A DNA stretch of 12,229 bases from Alphaproteobacteria bacterium (GTDB taxonomy: Bacteria; Pseudomonadota; Alphaproteobacteria; Rhizobiales; Aestuariivirgaceae). Under the pieces are notes generated by a model, which was not told where the DNA came from, searched no databases, and saw only the letters and a program-made list of their open reading frames with translations. The stretch lies in assembly GCA_024279045.1 (NCBI GenBank), contig JAJRRZ010000068.1, positions 1 through 12,229 on the forward strand, written 5' to 3'. Shown piece after piece: positions 1 through 7,420 of the stretch; the stretch's first letter is position 1; each line of letters starts with the position of its first letter. Both the position numbers and the translations under genes were made by a program.

Positions 1-330
1 GCGCACGCCTTGCCCCGACGCCAGCCGCCGCACGGTGGCGATGATCAACGCGCCATGGGTGATGTCCGGATCATCGCCGGCATCCTTCACCACGCCCGCG
101 CGCGCTGCTTCCGCGCCTGCCATCTCGGCCAGTTGCAGCGCGAAGCAGGGGCGCTCGCCTCCGGGCAGAGTGATGCACGCCTCTGTGCCGAACCTCCCCG
201 TCAGGAGGGCCAGATACGCCGCCTTCGCCGCGGCGGCGGCACAGGCGCCGGTGGTAAAGCCGGTGCGCAAGCCGCGCGCGGGGGTGTCCGCGGTGGTGGA
301 TGATGCCTGTTTTTCCGTGGCCTGTGCCAT
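1..330 (-). CDS. cbiD: Cobalt-precorrin-5B C1-methyltransferase CbiD, N-terminal part (cut by window edge)
   Basis: The minus strand encodes the first 110 residues of CbiD, which methylates C-1 of the contracted corrin ring in B12 synthesis. The reading frame is open to the window edge, so the C-terminal two thirds are missing. Two family hallmarks are visible. Residues 21-38 carry the N-terminal motif LRTGFTTGAC followed by an alanine-rich AAAAAKAA helix. Residues 82-94 carry KDAGDDPDITHGA. I chose the ATG at 330-328. An in-frame ATG at 393-391 would add 21 residues (beginning MDGKTPIRR) but would overlap the start of the divergent cobB. Neither start has a clear Shine-Dalgarno sequence. The gene lies head to head with cobB, which supports the assignment. 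Identity is quite sure; the start is not. Confidence 0.9.
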   Translation of the reverse strand, partial: MAQATEKQASSTTADTPARGLRTGFTTGACAAAAAKAAYLALLTGRFGTEACITLPGGERPCFALQLAEMAGAEAARAGVVKDAGDDPDITHGALIIATVRRLASGQGVR

Positions 331-391
331 GCGCCACAGGCTATAACCGCGGCGGCGAATGTCAAACCGGCGAATGGGGGTTTTCCCATCC

Positions 392-1831
392 ATGACCGAG
401 GCCATCATGATAGCCGCGCCAGCCTCCGGCCAGGGAAAGACGGTGATCAGCGCCGCATTGCTGGCGCTGCTGCGCCAGCGCGGCGTGCGCGCGGCGGCGG
501 CGAAGGTGGGGCCGGATTACATCGACCCGGCGTTTCATGCCGCGGCGCTGGGGTTCGATGATCATGCTACCTCGCCGGTGGTGAACCTGGATGCCTGGGC
601 GATGCCGCGCGCGGAACTGGCGGCGCGGCTGGCAGCGCTGGCCGAGGACGCGGAGATGGTGGTCATCGAGGCGGTGATGGGCCTGTTCGATGGTGCGGCG
701 AAACCGGGGCGGACGGTGGCGGCGGCCAACGCCTGTGATGTGGCGGCAACGCCAACAGCCGGAGAGGCTGGCATGGCAGGTGCGCCGAATGCCTCGGTGC
801 TTGCCGGCATCGGCTCCAGCGCCGATCTGGCGGCGATGTTCGGCATTCCGGTATTGCTGGTGCTGGATGCCTCGCGCATGGCTGCCTCCGCCGCGGCGGT
901 GGTACATGGTTTCGCCAGCCTGCGGCGGGATGTGCATATCGCCGGCGTGATCCTCAACCGGCTGGGCAGCCCGCGCCATGGCGACATGCTGGCGGCACTC
1001 GTCGAAGAGGTAACTGGAGTGGCGGTGGTGGGGCGGTTCCTGCGCGGCGAGGAGCTGGCCTTGCCGGAGCGCCATCTGGGACTGGTGCCTGTGGGAGAGC
1101 ATGACCGGCTGGCGGACTGGCTGAAGCAGGCGGCGAATGTGGCGGCGCAATCGCTGTCGCTGTGCCGTCTGGCCAACCTGACACAACCCTTGCGCCTGTC
1201 CGCCACCGAGGCGGCGGCGCACAGGCCGCTGCCGCCGCTGGGCCAGCGCATGGCTATTGCCCGTGATGATGCCTTCTGCTTCCTCTATCCGCACCTGCTG
1301 GCCGACTGGCGTGCGCAAGGCGTGGAGATTTCCTTCTTTTCGCCGCTGGCCGATGAGGCGCCGGCAGAGGATGCCGATGCGGTGTTCCTGCCCGGGGGCT
1401 ATCCGGAACTGCATGGCGCGCGGCTGGCAGCGGCGCGGGGCTTTCGGCAGGGCATGCGCGCGGCGGCAGCGCGCGGGGCACTGATTTATGGCGAGTGCGG
1501 CGGCTTCATGGTGCTGGGGCGCGGGCTGGTGGACGCTCGGGGCGAGGCGCACGAGATGTGCGACTTGTTGCCCGTTTCCACCAGCTTTGCCGACAGGCAA
1601 CTGCATCTGGGCTACCGGCAATTGCGGCATGACAGCGCCCTGCCCTTTCCGGCGCGGCTGCGCGGGCACGAGTTTCATTATGCGCGGATAGTCTGGCGCG
1701 ATGCCGCCGCACAGCCGTTGTTCGAGGCGTGCGACGCGGCGAGCAACGCCCTGGAGCCGATGGGCGCACAGGCGGGCCGGGTGATGGGCAGCTTCGCCCA
1801 CGTGCTGGCAGCGGGCACGGAGGCGGCATGA
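392..1831 (+). CDS. cobB: Cobyrinate a,c-diamide synthase (CobB/CbiA)
   Basis: A 479-residue cytoplasmic enzyme that uses glutamine and ATP to amidate the a and c carboxylates of cobyrinic or hydrogenobyrinic acid. The N-terminal synthetase domain opens with the P-loop APASGQGKT (residues 9-17) and continues with KVGPDYIDPAFH and the VMGLFDG motif (95-101). The C-terminal class I glutamine amidotransferase domain shows LPGGYPELH (333-341), the nucleophile C369 in YGECGG, the CobB signature RGHEFHY (424-430) and the triad histidine H470 in GSFAH. Residues about 102-140, after VMGLFDG, are an Ala/Gly/Thr-rich insertion that makes the protein longer than is usual. I chose the ATG at 392 because the P-loop normally begins close to the N-terminus; an in-frame ATG at 359 is possible. 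The stop overlaps the cobQ start. Confidence 0.93.
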   Translation: MTEAIMIAAPASGQGKTVISAALLALLRQRGVRAAAAKVGPDYIDPAFHAAALGFDDHATSPVVNLDAWAMPRAELAARLAALAEDAEMVVIEAVMGLFDGAAKPGRTVAAANACDVAATPTAGEAGMAGAPNASVLAGIGSSADLAAMFGIPVLLVLDASRMAASAAAVVHGFASLRRDVHIAGVILNRLGSPRHGDMLAALVEEVTGVAVVGRFLRGEELALPERHLGLVPVGEHDRLADWLKQAANVAAQSLSLCRLANLTQPLRLSATEAAAHRPLPPLGQRMAIARDDAFCFLYPHLLADWRAQGVEISFFSPLADEAPAEDADAVFLPGGYPELHGARLAAARGFRQGMRAAAARGALIYGECGGFMVLGRGLVDARGEAHEMCDLLPVSTSFADRQLHLGYRQLRHDSALPFPARLRGHEFHYARIVWRDAAAQPLFEACDAASNALEPMGAQAGRVMGSFAHVLAAGTEAA

Positions 1832-3477
1832 TGCCGGCGCGCGTGATCATGATACAGGGCACCGGCTCGCATGTGGGCAAGAGCCTGATTGTCGCCGGGT
1901 TGTGCCGGGCGTTCGCCAACGCGGGCTTGCGGGTAGCGCCGTTCAAGCCGCAGAACATGTCGAACAATGCCGCGGTGGCCGCCGACGGCGGCGAGATTGG
2001 CCGCGCCCAGGCGCTGCAGGCGCAGGCGGCGCGGCGCGCGCCGGTGGCGGACATGAACCCGGTACTGCTGAAGCCGGAATCGGCAGGTGGCGCGCAGGTA
2101 ATCGTGCAGGGCCGCCGCGCCGCCAGCATGAGCGCGCGTGAGTATTTCCGCCGCCGCGCCGAATTCCTGCCGGCCATCGTGGAGAGCTTCGCGCGGTTGT
2201 GCGCCGGGGCCGATGTGGTGATCGTCGAAGGCGCCGGCTCGCCGGCAGAGGTGAACCTGCGCGACAACGACCTGGCCAACATGGGCTTCGCGCGGGCGGT
2301 GGGCGCACCGGTGGTATTGCTGGGCGATATTCATCGCGGTGGGGTGATGGCCAGCATCGTCGGCACATTGGCGGTGTTGGAGGAGGCCGACCGGCAATTG
2401 CTGAAAGGCTTCATCATCAACAACTTTCATGGCGACCCGGAGCTGTTCGTCGACGGCATGCATTGGCTCGAGGAACGCACCACCCTGCCATGCCTGGGCG
2501 TGGTGCCGCATTTTGCGCGGGCCGCGCTGTTGCCGGCGGAGGACAGCCAGGCGCTGGAGGCTGCCACTTCATCATCCGGGGCCGATGTCGCGCAGGCACG
2601 GTGCGATGATGCGCGGGGCCGGTGCGATGGAGCGCGGGTGAAGATCGTTGTGCCGCGCCTGCCGCGCATGGCCAATTTCGACGACCTCGACCCGCTGCGG
2701 CAGGAACCGCAGGTGGATCTGCGCATCGTGCCGCCCGGGGAGGCGCTGCCGGGCGATGCCGGTCTCGTCATCCTGCCGGGCAGCAAGTCGGTGATGAACG
2801 ATCTTGCCTTCCTGCGCGAACAGGGCTGGCATATCGACATCATGGCGCATGTGCGCCGCGGTGGGCGGGTGCTGGGCATCTGTGGCGGTTATCAGATGCT
2901 GGGGCGGCGCATCCATGATCCGCACGGCATGGAAGGCCCGGCGGGCAGCACGGTGGAGGGGCTGGGGCTGCTGGAGGTGGAAACGGCGCTGACAGCGGAG
3001 AAGATCACCGCGCGGGTGCTGGCCGAGCACGTGGCCAGCGGTGCGCTGCTGAAGGCCTATGAAATCCACCTGGGGCGCACCACTGGCGTGGACTGCGCGC
3101 GGCCCTTCGCGCGGGTAAAGAGCGGCCCCGGCGCGGAAGAACACTGCATGCACGAGATATCGCACCGCCCGGCACGCCAGCATGGCGGCGCAACGGCGGG
3201 AACGGCAGCAGGCACAACGGCAGGCACAGGCGGCGATGCCTGGCGCAATGACGGAGCCATCTCCGTGGATGGACGGGTGATGGGCACATATTTGCACGGC
3301 GGTTTCGCCGCGGATGATTTCCGCCGTGCCTTCCTCGCCGGACTGGGAGTGGAAGCAGCGCCAGAGAGCCATGCGCTGCGGGTGGAGCATACGCTGGATG
3401 CGCTGGCCGACCATCTGGCGGCGCACATGGATCTGGAACGGCTCTGGGACATGGCCGCCACGCCACGCCTGCCGTGA
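1831..3477 (+). CDS. cobQ: Cobyric acid synthase (CobQ/CbiP)
   Basis: A 548-residue enzyme that amidates the b, d, e and g carboxylates of adenosyl-cobyrinic acid a,c-diamide using glutamine and ATP. The N-terminal domain has the P-loop IQGTGSHVGKS (8-18), then FKPQNMSNNA (38-47), LLKPES and VEGAGSPAEVNL (132-143). The glutamine amidotransferase domain has LPGSKSVMNDL (315-325), the nucleophile C351 in GICGGYQMLG, and H489 in GTYLHG. It is longer than the usual 480-500 residues because of two low-complexity insertions, at about 246-268 and 432-470. Two adjacent ATGs (1828 and 1831) are possible. The GGAGG at 1819-1823 lies 7 nt before the second and 4 nt before the first, so I prefer 1831. 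Either overlaps the cobB stop (1829-1831), so translation is probably coupled. Confidence 0.95.
   Translation: MPARVIMIQGTGSHVGKSLIVAGLCRAFANAGLRVAPFKPQNMSNNAAVAADGGEIGRAQALQAQAARRAPVADMNPVLLKPESAGGAQVIVQGRRAASMSAREYFRRRAEFLPAIVESFARLCAGADVVIVEGAGSPAEVNLRDNDLANMGFARAVGAPVVLLGDIHRGGVMASIVGTLAVLEEADRQLLKGFIINNFHGDPELFVDGMHWLEERTTLPCLGVVPHFARAALLPAEDSQALEAATSSSGADVAQARCDDARGRCDGARVKIVVPRLPRMANFDDLDPLRQEPQVDLRIVPPGEALPGDAGLVILPGSKSVMNDLAFLREQGWHIDIMAHVRRGGRVLGICGGYQMLGRRIHDPHGMEGPAGSTVEGLGLLEVETALTAEKITARVLAEHVASGALLKAYEIHLGRTTGVDCARPFARVKSGPGAEEHCMHEISHRPARQHGGATAGTAAGTTAGTGGDAWRNDGAISVDGRVMGTYLHGGFAADDFRRAFLAGLGVEAAPESHALRVEHTLDALADHLAAHMDLERLWDMAATPRLP
2599..2639 (+). repeat. In-frame 21-bp tandem duplication inside cobQ
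   Basis: Two near-identical 21-bp units (copies starting at 2599 and 2620, each containing CGGTGCGATG then GCGCGGG) encode the repeated peptides RCDDARG and RCDGARV. They sit in the linker between the synthetase and amidotransferase domains of CobQ. The duplication is a multiple of three and keeps the frame. Confidence 0.7.
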
Positions 3478-3509
3478 GCAGGCTCTTGCTGCTTGCTATG
3501 CTGCGCTGC

Positions 3510-4103
3510 ATGAACAATGATTCGATACAGATGACGCACCCATCATCGGCCCGTTCGGTTGCACCGCGACGGCGATGGCCGGTGGATCTGCTGGCCTTCG
3601 TCTGGGGACTGGCGGAAGCGGTGATCTTCTTCCTGCCGGTGGAGATGCTCATCACCTTTCTGGCGCTGAACAATCCGCTGCGGGCACTGCGGGCGGCGGC
3701 CTTCGCGCTGGCCGGTGCAATTGCCGGCGCGGCGGGGCTGTATTACTGGGGCGCGCAGGATCCGTTCAGCGCCATGAACCTGCTGGCCGCCCTGCCCGGC
3801 CTGTCGCCGGAGATGATGGATGCGGCGGAAATGGCGCTGCAGGAGCGGGGCGTGCTGGCGGTGCCCGCCGGGGTGTTCTCCGCCGCCACGGGCAAGGCGC
3901 AGGTGGTGTTCGCACAAGGGTTCGACATTTCCATCGTGGCTCTCCTGGCGGTCTATGCGGCGGCGCGGGCGGTGCGGCTGCTGCTGGCCGGGTGCGTGGC
4001 CTTCTGCCTTGGCGCGATGCTGCAATGCTTCCTGCCGCGGCGGGTGGCCGTCGGCCTGTGGGCCGTGGCCTGGGGGCTGGGCCTGTGGTGGATGTTCGGC
4101 TGA
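3510..4103 (+). CDS. Small polytopic membrane protein, YqaA/SNARE-associated-like
   Basis: About 197 residues with several hydrophobic helices. The first conserved-looking stretch, LLAFVWGLAEAVIFFLPVEM, resembles the YqaA-like (DedA/VTT-related) inner-membrane proteins, in which a WGxAEA segment is followed by a proline-containing helix. Further helices lie around the GAIAGAAGLYYWG, VALLAVYAAARAVRLLL and VGLWAVAWGLGLWW segments. No catalytic motif is visible, and the family role is poorly defined. The start is uncertain. A GTG at 3474 overlaps the cobQ stop as GTGA and would allow translational coupling. ATGs at 3498, 3510 and 3531 are also in frame, and none has a Shine-Dalgarno sequence. 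Codons before about 3570 are less GC-rich at position three, which favours a later start. The ORF is surely real; the family call is tentative. Confidence 0.7.
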   Translation: MNNDSIQMTHPSSARSVAPRRRWPVDLLAFVWGLAEAVIFFLPVEMLITFLALNNPLRALRAAAFALAGAIAGAAGLYYWGAQDPFSAMNLLAALPGLSPEMMDAAEMALQERGVLAVPAGVFSAATGKAQVVFAQGFDISIVALLAVYAAARAVRLLLAGCVAFCLGAMLQCFLPRRVAVGLWAVAWGLGLWWMFG

Positions 4104-4128
4104 GCTTGCCCTGCCGGCACCCCAGCAG

Positions 4129-4153
4129 AAAAGGCCCTGGCTTCGCTCAGGGC
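4129..4153 (-). terminator. Rho-independent-like terminator of the Y-family polymerase gene
   Basis: Read on the minus strand, GCCCTGAGC, loop GAA, and GCCAGGGC form an 8-bp stem with one bulged A, followed by CTTTTC. The polymerase stop codon (TGA, 4149-4147) lies inside the left arm, so the terminator starts within the coding end. On the plus strand the same hairpin has no T-run, so it probably does not stop transcription arriving from the membrane-protein gene. Confidence 0.55.
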
Positions 4154-5499
4154 GCGGGGCCATCGAAATCCGGCGCTTCCGGCACACGGCCAAAGGCGAT
4201 CTTGGCGCCGAGATATTTCAGATCCAGGCGCTTCAGGCTGGCCGGTTCCACCACCCGTCCGCCGAAACGGCGATTGAGGCGGTCGATCTCCGCCCACAGG
4301 CGCTCGCGTTCGCGCCAGCGGACATCGGTATCGGCGAACAGGTCGAGCTGACGGGCCGATTCCGGCGACAGGCGCGAAAGGTATACATGTACGTTGCGCA
4401 ACATGCGCGGCTGGACGCCGCGGCGCCCGCCGCCCTGCCCCGCCGCCGCCTTTTCCAGCCGCCGCCACAGCCCTTCCAGGGCACGCAGCAGGGCGAGGCT
4501 GTCGCAGGTGGCGACAGGCAAGACGGCGCGCCAGACATCCTCCATGGCCAGCCAGCCGAGGCGGCGGGCCGCTGCTTCGCGTCCGCCAGTGGCATTGCGC
4601 CAGCGCACCGCCAGTGTTACCTCGCCGGCCACCATGCGCGCCCGGCGCAGGCGCGTCGCGGCCTTCAGCAACAGCGCGCAGGCCACCGGCCAGGCGGCAG
4701 ATGGTGTGGCCAGATCGGGCTGGAGCACACGGCCATGGCCGAAGCTCTTCGGCGGGCCGGGCGGGGGCAGATCGACATCCTCGCCGTGCAGCGCACGAAT
4801 GAAGCGCTCGCCCGCCACCGAGCCCCAGATATTCCGCGCCTGTCGCGGCGCCAGCCGCCACAGCCCGGCCACGTCGCTCACGCCGGCCCGGGCGAGGCGG
4901 CGCGAGATGCCGGTGGAAATGCCCGGCAGCTCCTCCAGCGGCAGGTGCAGCAGCGCTTCGGACAGGTCCTCCGGCGCCAGAACGCGCAAGCCCTCGGGCT
5001 TGTCCATTTCCGCCGCCACCTTGGCCAGCAGGTGCGACGGGGCCAGGCCGATGGAGGCGGTGATGACCGGCGCAACCCGGGCCAGCGCGCGCTTGATGTT
5101 TCTGGCCAGCAGGCGGGCCTGACAAGGCTCCTGCTGGCCGCGTCCGAGACGGATGGACAGCTCGTCGATGGAGTGCACCAGGTCGATGGGCGCATGACGC
5201 TCGATTGTCGCCAGCAGGCGATGATGCCAACGCACATAAACCTCATGCCGGGCGGTGGCCACGGCAATGTCCGGGCACAGGGCACGGGCTTGGGCCAGCG
5301 TCATGCCACGCTTCACCCCCGCCGCCTTGGCCTGGCGCGAGACGGCAATGGCCATGGTGGCCTCTGCCTTGTCCAGCGGCACCACCATCAGCGGCCTGCC
5401 CCGCCAGTGCGGATTCTCCTGCTGCTCGACGGCGGCGAAGTAACTGTCGAAGTCCAGGAACAGCCAGCGCAACGGCCCTTCCGCCGTGGTTGCCGTCAT
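4147..5499 (-). CDS. Y-family DNA polymerase (DinB/ImuB-like, with intact catalytic residues)
   Basis: A 450-residue translesion-synthesis polymerase of the UmuC/DinB family. The palm carboxylates are present: D16 in LDFDSYFAAVEQ and D112-E113 in HSIDELSI. F21 sits at the steric-gate position that excludes ribonucleotides. Helix-hairpin-helix-like segments follow (LEELPGISTGISRRLARAGV, 188-207), then a little-finger-like region. A canonical beta-clamp motif QLDLF lies at 384-388, but unlike in E. coli Pol IV it is not at the end, because about 62 residues follow. ImuB proteins have a similar internal clamp motif but generally lack the catalytic acids, so this is not a simple ImuB. No imuA or dnaE2 lies next to it. 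The ATG at 5499 has a strong GGAGG 7 nt upstream (5507-5511). Confidence 0.9.
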   Translation of the reverse strand: MTATTAEGPLRWLFLDFDSYFAAVEQQENPHWRGRPLMVVPLDKAEATMAIAVSRQAKAAGVKRGMTLAQARALCPDIAVATARHEVYVRWHHRLLATIERHAPIDLVHSIDELSIRLGRGQQEPCQARLLARNIKRALARVAPVITASIGLAPSHLLAKVAAEMDKPEGLRVLAPEDLSEALLHLPLEELPGISTGISRRLARAGVSDVAGLWRLAPRQARNIWGSVAGERFIRALHGEDVDLPPPGPPKSFGHGRVLQPDLATPSAAWPVACALLLKAATRLRRARMVAGEVTLAVRWRNATGGREAAARRLGWLAMEDVWRAVLPVATCDSLALLRALEGLWRRLEKAAAGQGGGRRGVQPRMLRNVHVYLSRLSPESARQLDLFADTDVRWRERERLWAEIDRLNRRFGGRVVEPASLKRLDLKYLGAKIAFGRVPEAPDFDGPAP

Positions 5500-5528
5500 G
5501 GGACTTCCTCCGCCCTGTTGGTTTGGGA

Positions 5529-5534
5529 ATTATA
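5529..5534 (-). promoter_or_regulatory. Candidate -10 box for the Y-family polymerase gene
   Basis: The minus strand has a perfect TATAAT at 5534-5529, 29 nt before the ATG, in an unusually AT-rich stretch (5528-5580). No good -35 hexamer is found 16-18 bp further upstream, so an activated or alternative-sigma promoter, or a chance match, remains possible. I looked for a LexA-type GTTC-N7-GTTC box and found only one half (GAAC at 5557-5560). Confidence 0.4.
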
Positions 5535-5645
5535 GCTTGAAAACGGAATATTTATAGAACGAATAAGAAATATACGCAAGGACAGCCTGCCCACGCCACG
5601 AGTGGTGAAAAAAGCCGCGCACTTATAGCCGCTTGCGGGCAGCGC

Positions 5646-5675
5646 TTGCGCGGAGTCGAAGGCGGCTTCTATGAT
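5646..5675 (+). promoter_or_regulatory. Candidate promoter for the PAS_5-EamA unit
   Basis: TTGCGC (5646-5651) and TATGAT (5670-5675) are separated by 18 bp, with 4/6 and 5/6 matches to the housekeeping consensus. Transcription would start near 5682. This would make the ATG at 5671, which lies within the -10 box, unusable, and supports a start at 5707 or 5725 for the PAS gene. Confidence 0.35.
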
Positions 5676-5724
5676 TCGCGCTCTCGCACCGGCCACGCCG
5701 GAGAGAATGACGGGGGCAAGGAAC

Positions 5725-6330
5725 ATGACAACACAACCGACGGGCATGACTCCTGCGGCATGGCGCACCACGGCGGCGGCGGATTTTGCTCACCAACTGG
5801 TGCTGCAGCAACAGCGGCGGCTGTTCGAGCACTGGCTGGATATGGGCGACAATGGCGACGGCTGGCAGGCCGGGGCCTGGCCGGCGCGCAACGGTATCCG
5901 TCCGGCGGCCATCCGCGATCTGCTGGCGAACGTGCTGATCATCGAGCCCCGGCCCATGCCACAGGGATTGCGCGTGCGGCTGGCTGGCAGCGGACTGTGG
6001 GAGATACACGGTGGCGAGATTACCGGCCAGACACTGCACGAGGGTTTCGGCAGCCGCCATGGTGGCCACTGGCGGCGGATACATGAACGGTTGCTGGAGC
6101 ACCCCTTGCCCGATTGCGGCCATCTGATCGACCAGTCGCGGATGAACATCGTCTTCTGGCTGCGCCTGCCGATTTCGGCGGAAAAGGGTGGCGCACCCTG
6201 GCTGCTGGGGCTGGATATCGCCCTGCCGATCAGCAAGGCAGGCGGGCTGGTGGACATGGAGGAAATGGAGGAACGGATTTCCCTGTCTCCGGCAGAAGAG
6301 GCTGCGCACGGCGGGGGCGATGTGGCATGA
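5725..6330 (+). CDS. PAS_5-family PAS domain protein
   Basis: About 201 residues, cytoplasmic, with no membrane segment or output domain. It has the layout of the alphaproteobacterial PAS_5 family: an N-terminal helix (QQQRRLFEHWLDM), an arginine-proline segment (WPARNGIRPAAIRDLL), a strand with an acidic end (NVLIIEPRP), the core RVRLAGSGLWEIHGGEITGQ, then HEGF and a helix ending in HWRRIHERLLEH. Such proteins are presumed small sensor or adaptor modules, and no ligand can be read from the sequence. The C-terminus is acidic and probably disordered (DMEEMEERISLSPAEEAA). In-frame ATGs exist at 5671, 5707 and 5725. I chose 5725 because purine-rich GGGGGCAAGGA precedes it and because 5671 falls inside a -10-like box. 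Its stop overlaps the next start as ATGA. Confidence 0.78.
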   Translation: MTTQPTGMTPAAWRTTAAADFAHQLVLQQQRRLFEHWLDMGDNGDGWQAGAWPARNGIRPAAIRDLLANVLIIEPRPMPQGLRVRLAGSGLWEIHGGEITGQTLHEGFGSRHGGHWRRIHERLLEHPLPDCGHLIDQSRMNIVFWLRLPISAEKGGAPWLLGLDIALPISKAGGLVDMEEMEERISLSPAEEAAHGGGDVA

Positions 6331-7220
6331 GCCGCCTTGGCCCGGGGGCGTTCGGACTGCTGGGGTTGCTGGCCCTCATCTGGGGCTCGTCATTCACCAT
6401 CATCAAGGTGGTGGTGGTGCATCTGCCACCGTTCTCCCTGACCTTGTGGCGGGTGGCGCTGGCGGCGCTGGTGCTGCTGGCGGCGGCGGCACTGCGGGGC
6501 GAACGCTTGCGTTTTTCCGGCGCAGCCTGGGGCTGGATCGCGCTGGCCGCGCTCACCGGCACCGTGGCGCCGTTCACGCTGATTTCCTGGGGCGAAGAGC
6601 GCATTGATTCCGGCCTGGCGGCCATTCTCATCTCGCTGACACCGTTCATGGTGTTGCTGCTGGCGCACCTGTTCACGGGCGAGGAGCGCATCACGCCGCG
6701 CCGTGCGCTGGGCGTGGCGCTGGGTTTTGCCGGGGTGCTGGTGCTGATTGGCCCGGCTGCGCTGGATACCCTGGGCGGCGATACGCTGCGGCAACTGGCA
6801 GTGGCGGGCGCGGCGCTGTGTTATGCGGTGAACACGCTGATGGTGCGCCACCTGCAACTGCGCCATGGCGGGCAGGCGCGTCCGCTGGCGCTGGCGGCGG
6901 CGATCATGCTGATCTCCGTGGCCATGCTGCTGCCGCTGGTGGCATGGCTGGAGGGACTGGCGTGGCCACCGGCGCATGCAGCATGGCTGGCGGCGATGCT
7001 TGGCGTGGTGCACACGGCGCTGGCGACGCTGATCATGCTGGCCATATTGCGGCGCGCCGGGGCAACCTTCTTCGCCAGCATCAATTTCCTGATTCCGCTG
7101 GTTGGCTACCTGCTGGGCGTTCTCATCCTGGGCGAGCCGTTCTCCTGGCGCGCGGTGCTGGCGCTGGCGCTGATCCTGGGCGGCATCTTCAACATTTCCG
7201 CCCGTCGCTCGTCTTCCTGA
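6327..7220 (+). CDS. EamA/DMT-superfamily transporter
   Basis: A 297-residue inner-membrane protein with two EamA repeats and about ten predicted helices. The first helix carries the family signature LIWGSSFTIIK (residues 17-27). The first repeat ends with LISLTPFMVLLLAHLFTGEE. The second repeat ends with FFASINFLIPLVGYLLGVLILGEPFSWRAV, where the NFLIP and LGEP segments are typical. The substrate cannot be told from sequence; family members export amino acids, nucleotides or other small metabolites. The ATG at 6327 overlaps the PAS gene stop by four bases (ATGA), with a GGGGG (6313-6317) about 9 nt upstream, so the two genes are probably translated together. The last 32 bases overlap the 3' end of the small minus-strand ORF at 7189-7386. 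Confidence 0.93.
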   Translation: MSRLGPGAFGLLGLLALIWGSSFTIIKVVVVHLPPFSLTLWRVALAALVLLAAAALRGERLRFSGAAWGWIALAALTGTVAPFTLISWGEERIDSGLAAILISLTPFMVLLLAHLFTGEERITPRRALGVALGFAGVLVLIGPAALDTLGGDTLRQLAVAGAALCYAVNTLMVRHLQLRHGGQARPLALAAAIMLISVAMLLPLVAWLEGLAWPPAHAAWLAAMLGVVHTALATLIMLAILRRAGATFFASINFLIPLVGYLLGVLILGEPFSWRAVLALALILGGIFNISARRSSS

Positions 7221-7386
7221 CGCCGTGCATGCCCCGGCGCAGCGGATGGTCCTCCAGATATTCCCGACGCACGCCGGTGAACAGCAGGATTTCCGCCATG
7301 TCCCGAGCGGTCGTCCGCGGTGGTTTCCGCCCGGTGCGCGGCGCGTCCCGGCGCACGGGCAGCCTCAGGCGCAATACCTTGCCCAT
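7189..7386 (-). CDS. Small basic hypothetical protein (65 aa)
   Basis: I do not recognise this protein. It has 65 residues rich in Arg and Lys, with a strongly basic first third (MGKVLRLRLPVRRDAPRTGR) followed by a helix-like core, RDMAEILLFTGVRREYLED. Three points support coding: most third codon positions are G or C, GAGGAA (7399-7394) lies 7 nt before the ATG, and it lies on the same strand 109 nt after the DUF502 stop. Its 3' end overlaps the convergent transporter gene by 32 bases. No transmembrane segment or known motif is seen. A nucleic-acid-binding role would be only a guess from charge. Confidence 0.55.
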   Translation of the reverse strand: MGKVLRLRLPVRRDAPRTGRKPPRTTARDMAEILLFTGVRREYLEDHPLRRGMHGVRKTSDGRKC

Positions 7387-7420
7387 TGTTCCGTTCCTCT
7401 GCCCCCGGTGGCGACTCACG

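Noticed and set aside
331..391. Cobalamin riboswitch in front of the B12 genes
   Set aside because: The gap is only 61 bp and no B12-box-like sequence was seen there or elsewhere in the window.
362..1801. Long minus-strand open frame opposite cobB (479 codons)
   Set aside because: It is the antisense shadow of a clearly recognised gene in GC-rich DNA. Its translation is His/Arg/Gln-rich with no domain.
4104..4128. Plus-strand terminator for the membrane-protein gene
   Set aside because: The short convergent gap has a TGCCGGCA palindrome but no stem-loop with a T-run on the plus strand.
3820..5535. Long plus-strand open frame (571 codons) across the membrane-protein end and antisense to the polymerase
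   Set aside because: It runs through two well-supported genes, has low-complexity composition and no family motif.
5500..5724. LexA/SOS box in the polymerase leader
   Set aside because: Only one GAAC half-site (5557-5560) was found. The second half seven bases on is AAAT, not GAAC, so the box is incomplete.
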